Made by a program: the position numbers and the translations under genes. From contig JAEUNN010000544.1 in assembly GCA_016791085.1 (NCBI GenBank), positions 1 through 5,306 of the forward strand: a stretch of DNA of 5,306 bases. The letters run 5' to 3'. Source of the stretch: Rhodocyclaceae bacterium (GTDB lineage: Bacteria > Pseudomonadota > Gammaproteobacteria > Burkholderiales > Rhodocyclaceae). A model generated the notes under the pieces. It had not been told where the DNA came from, did not search any database, and worked only from the letters and a program-made list of their open reading frames with translations. Positions within the stretch are counted from its first letter, which is position 1. Each line of letters opens with the position of its first letter. Below are positions 4,974-5,306 of the stretch, piece by piece.

Positions 4974-5306
4974 TCACCCGGGTGGATCGGTAGGTTCCGC
5001 GGCGGCCTCGCGCCAGGCCAGCGCGTGACAATATTCGCCATGCACCGCGGTTGCCAGCGACCAGCCCGCGGCCACGCGGACGCCGCCAGGGTTGTCGACG
5101 CGCGGTGCGTCGTGCCCATACAGGGCGGGCAGCAGATCGATCGCGGCGGCGCCTGCGCCGGCCTTGAACAGGGCCTCGCGCAGGCACCAGATGGCGGCAG
5201 CCAGTGCGGCGCGCGCGGCCGGCGCGGCGGCGGCCAGCATGTCCAGTTCGGCCGGGCGGCAGAACTGCGGCGCCAGCCTGTCCCAGTCGCGGCCGCTCCA
5301 GCGTTC
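4974..5306 (-). CDS. 4'-phosphopantetheinyl transferase, C-terminal part (runs off right edge)
   Basis: At least 110 residues are present, open to the right edge. The reading begins ERWSGRDWDRLAPQFC, continues with PAELDMLAAA, and includes IWCLREALFKAG, which matches the WxxKEAxxK magnesium- and CoA-binding motif of the Sfp/EntD/AcpT superfamily, together with the preceding 'rLa..F..paE' segment. The usual Lys before Glu is Arg here (LREA). The C-terminus has the small strands usual for the family (ATAVHGEYCHALAW). It would transfer phosphopantetheine from CoA to the serine of the two ACPs encoded downstream. The N-terminal half, including the expected GVDIE motif, lies outside the window. 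It is on the same strand as the rest but separated by a 420-base gap with its own promoter-like sequence, so it may be a separate transcription unit or be read through. Confidence 0.83.
   Translation of the reverse strand, partial: ERWSGRDWDRLAPQFCRPAELDMLAAAAPAARAALAAAIWCLREALFKAGAGAAAIDLLPALYGHDAPRVDNPGGVRVAAGWSLATAVHGEYCHALAWREAAAEPTDPPG

Noticed and set aside
4732..5028. Plus-strand open frame of about 98 codons
   Set aside because: It overlaps the end of the phosphopantetheinyl transferase gene, has no recognisable motif and no clear ribosome site; probably chance in GC-rich DNA.
1..5306. CRISPR array, tRNA/rRNA gene or insertion sequence
   Set aside because: No regularly spaced repeats, cloverleaf-like RNA, transposase motif or terminal inverted repeats were seen; coding genes account for nearly all of the window.

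Overview
The window is one strand-consistent block of high-GC DNA, with all genes on the minus strand, so transcription runs from high to low coordinates. It looks like the accessory half of an aryl-polyene (APE) or xanthomonadin-type type II polyketide/fatty-acid gene cluster from a proteobacterium. Base composition and family resemblance suggest the Gamma- or Betaproteobacteria; the sequence does not allow a finer placement. The call rests on gene content and order: 4'-phosphopantetheinyl transferase, ketosynthase-like chain-length factor, 1-acylglycerol-phosphate-type acyltransferase, two acyl carrier proteins, a COG4648 membrane protein, an acyl-ACP ligase fused to a hotdog dehydratase, and the start of a family 2 glycosyltransferase.

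Layout in transcription order. The 3' end of a phosphopantetheinyl transferase gene (4974-5306) enters from the right edge. A gap of about 420 bases follows (4550-4973). It is locally AT-richer in places and carries perfect -35-like and -10-like hexamers facing the operon, plus a 7-bp inverted repeat over the -35-like box. Then come the chain-length factor (3692-4549, start uncertain), the acyltransferase (2925-3695), ACP 1 (2651-2938), ACP 2 (2409-2654), the six-helix COG4648 protein (1707-2363), the ligase-dehydratase fusion (65-1714) and the first 22 codons of a glycosyltransferase (1-68), which runs off the left edge. Junctions are very tight: three ATGA overlaps, one 14-bp overlap and one 8-bp overlap. 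The only internal gap is 45 bases, between ACP 2 and the membrane protein.

How they probably work together (inference from the family). The transferase would add phosphopantetheine to Ser41 of ACP 1 and Ser39 of ACP 2. The ligase domain would load a starter acid onto an ACP. A ketosynthase/chain-length-factor pair, a ketoreductase and dehydratases would extend it to a conjugated chain. The acyltransferase, glycosyltransferase and membrane protein would attach the product to a lipid or move it towards the outer membrane. The catalytic ketosynthase, ketoreductase, thioesterase and exporter expected in such clusters are not in this window, so the product cannot be assigned with certainty. The cluster type is known; the distinctive points here are the ligase-dehydratase fusion, the odd N-terminus of the chain-length factor and the promoter-region architecture.
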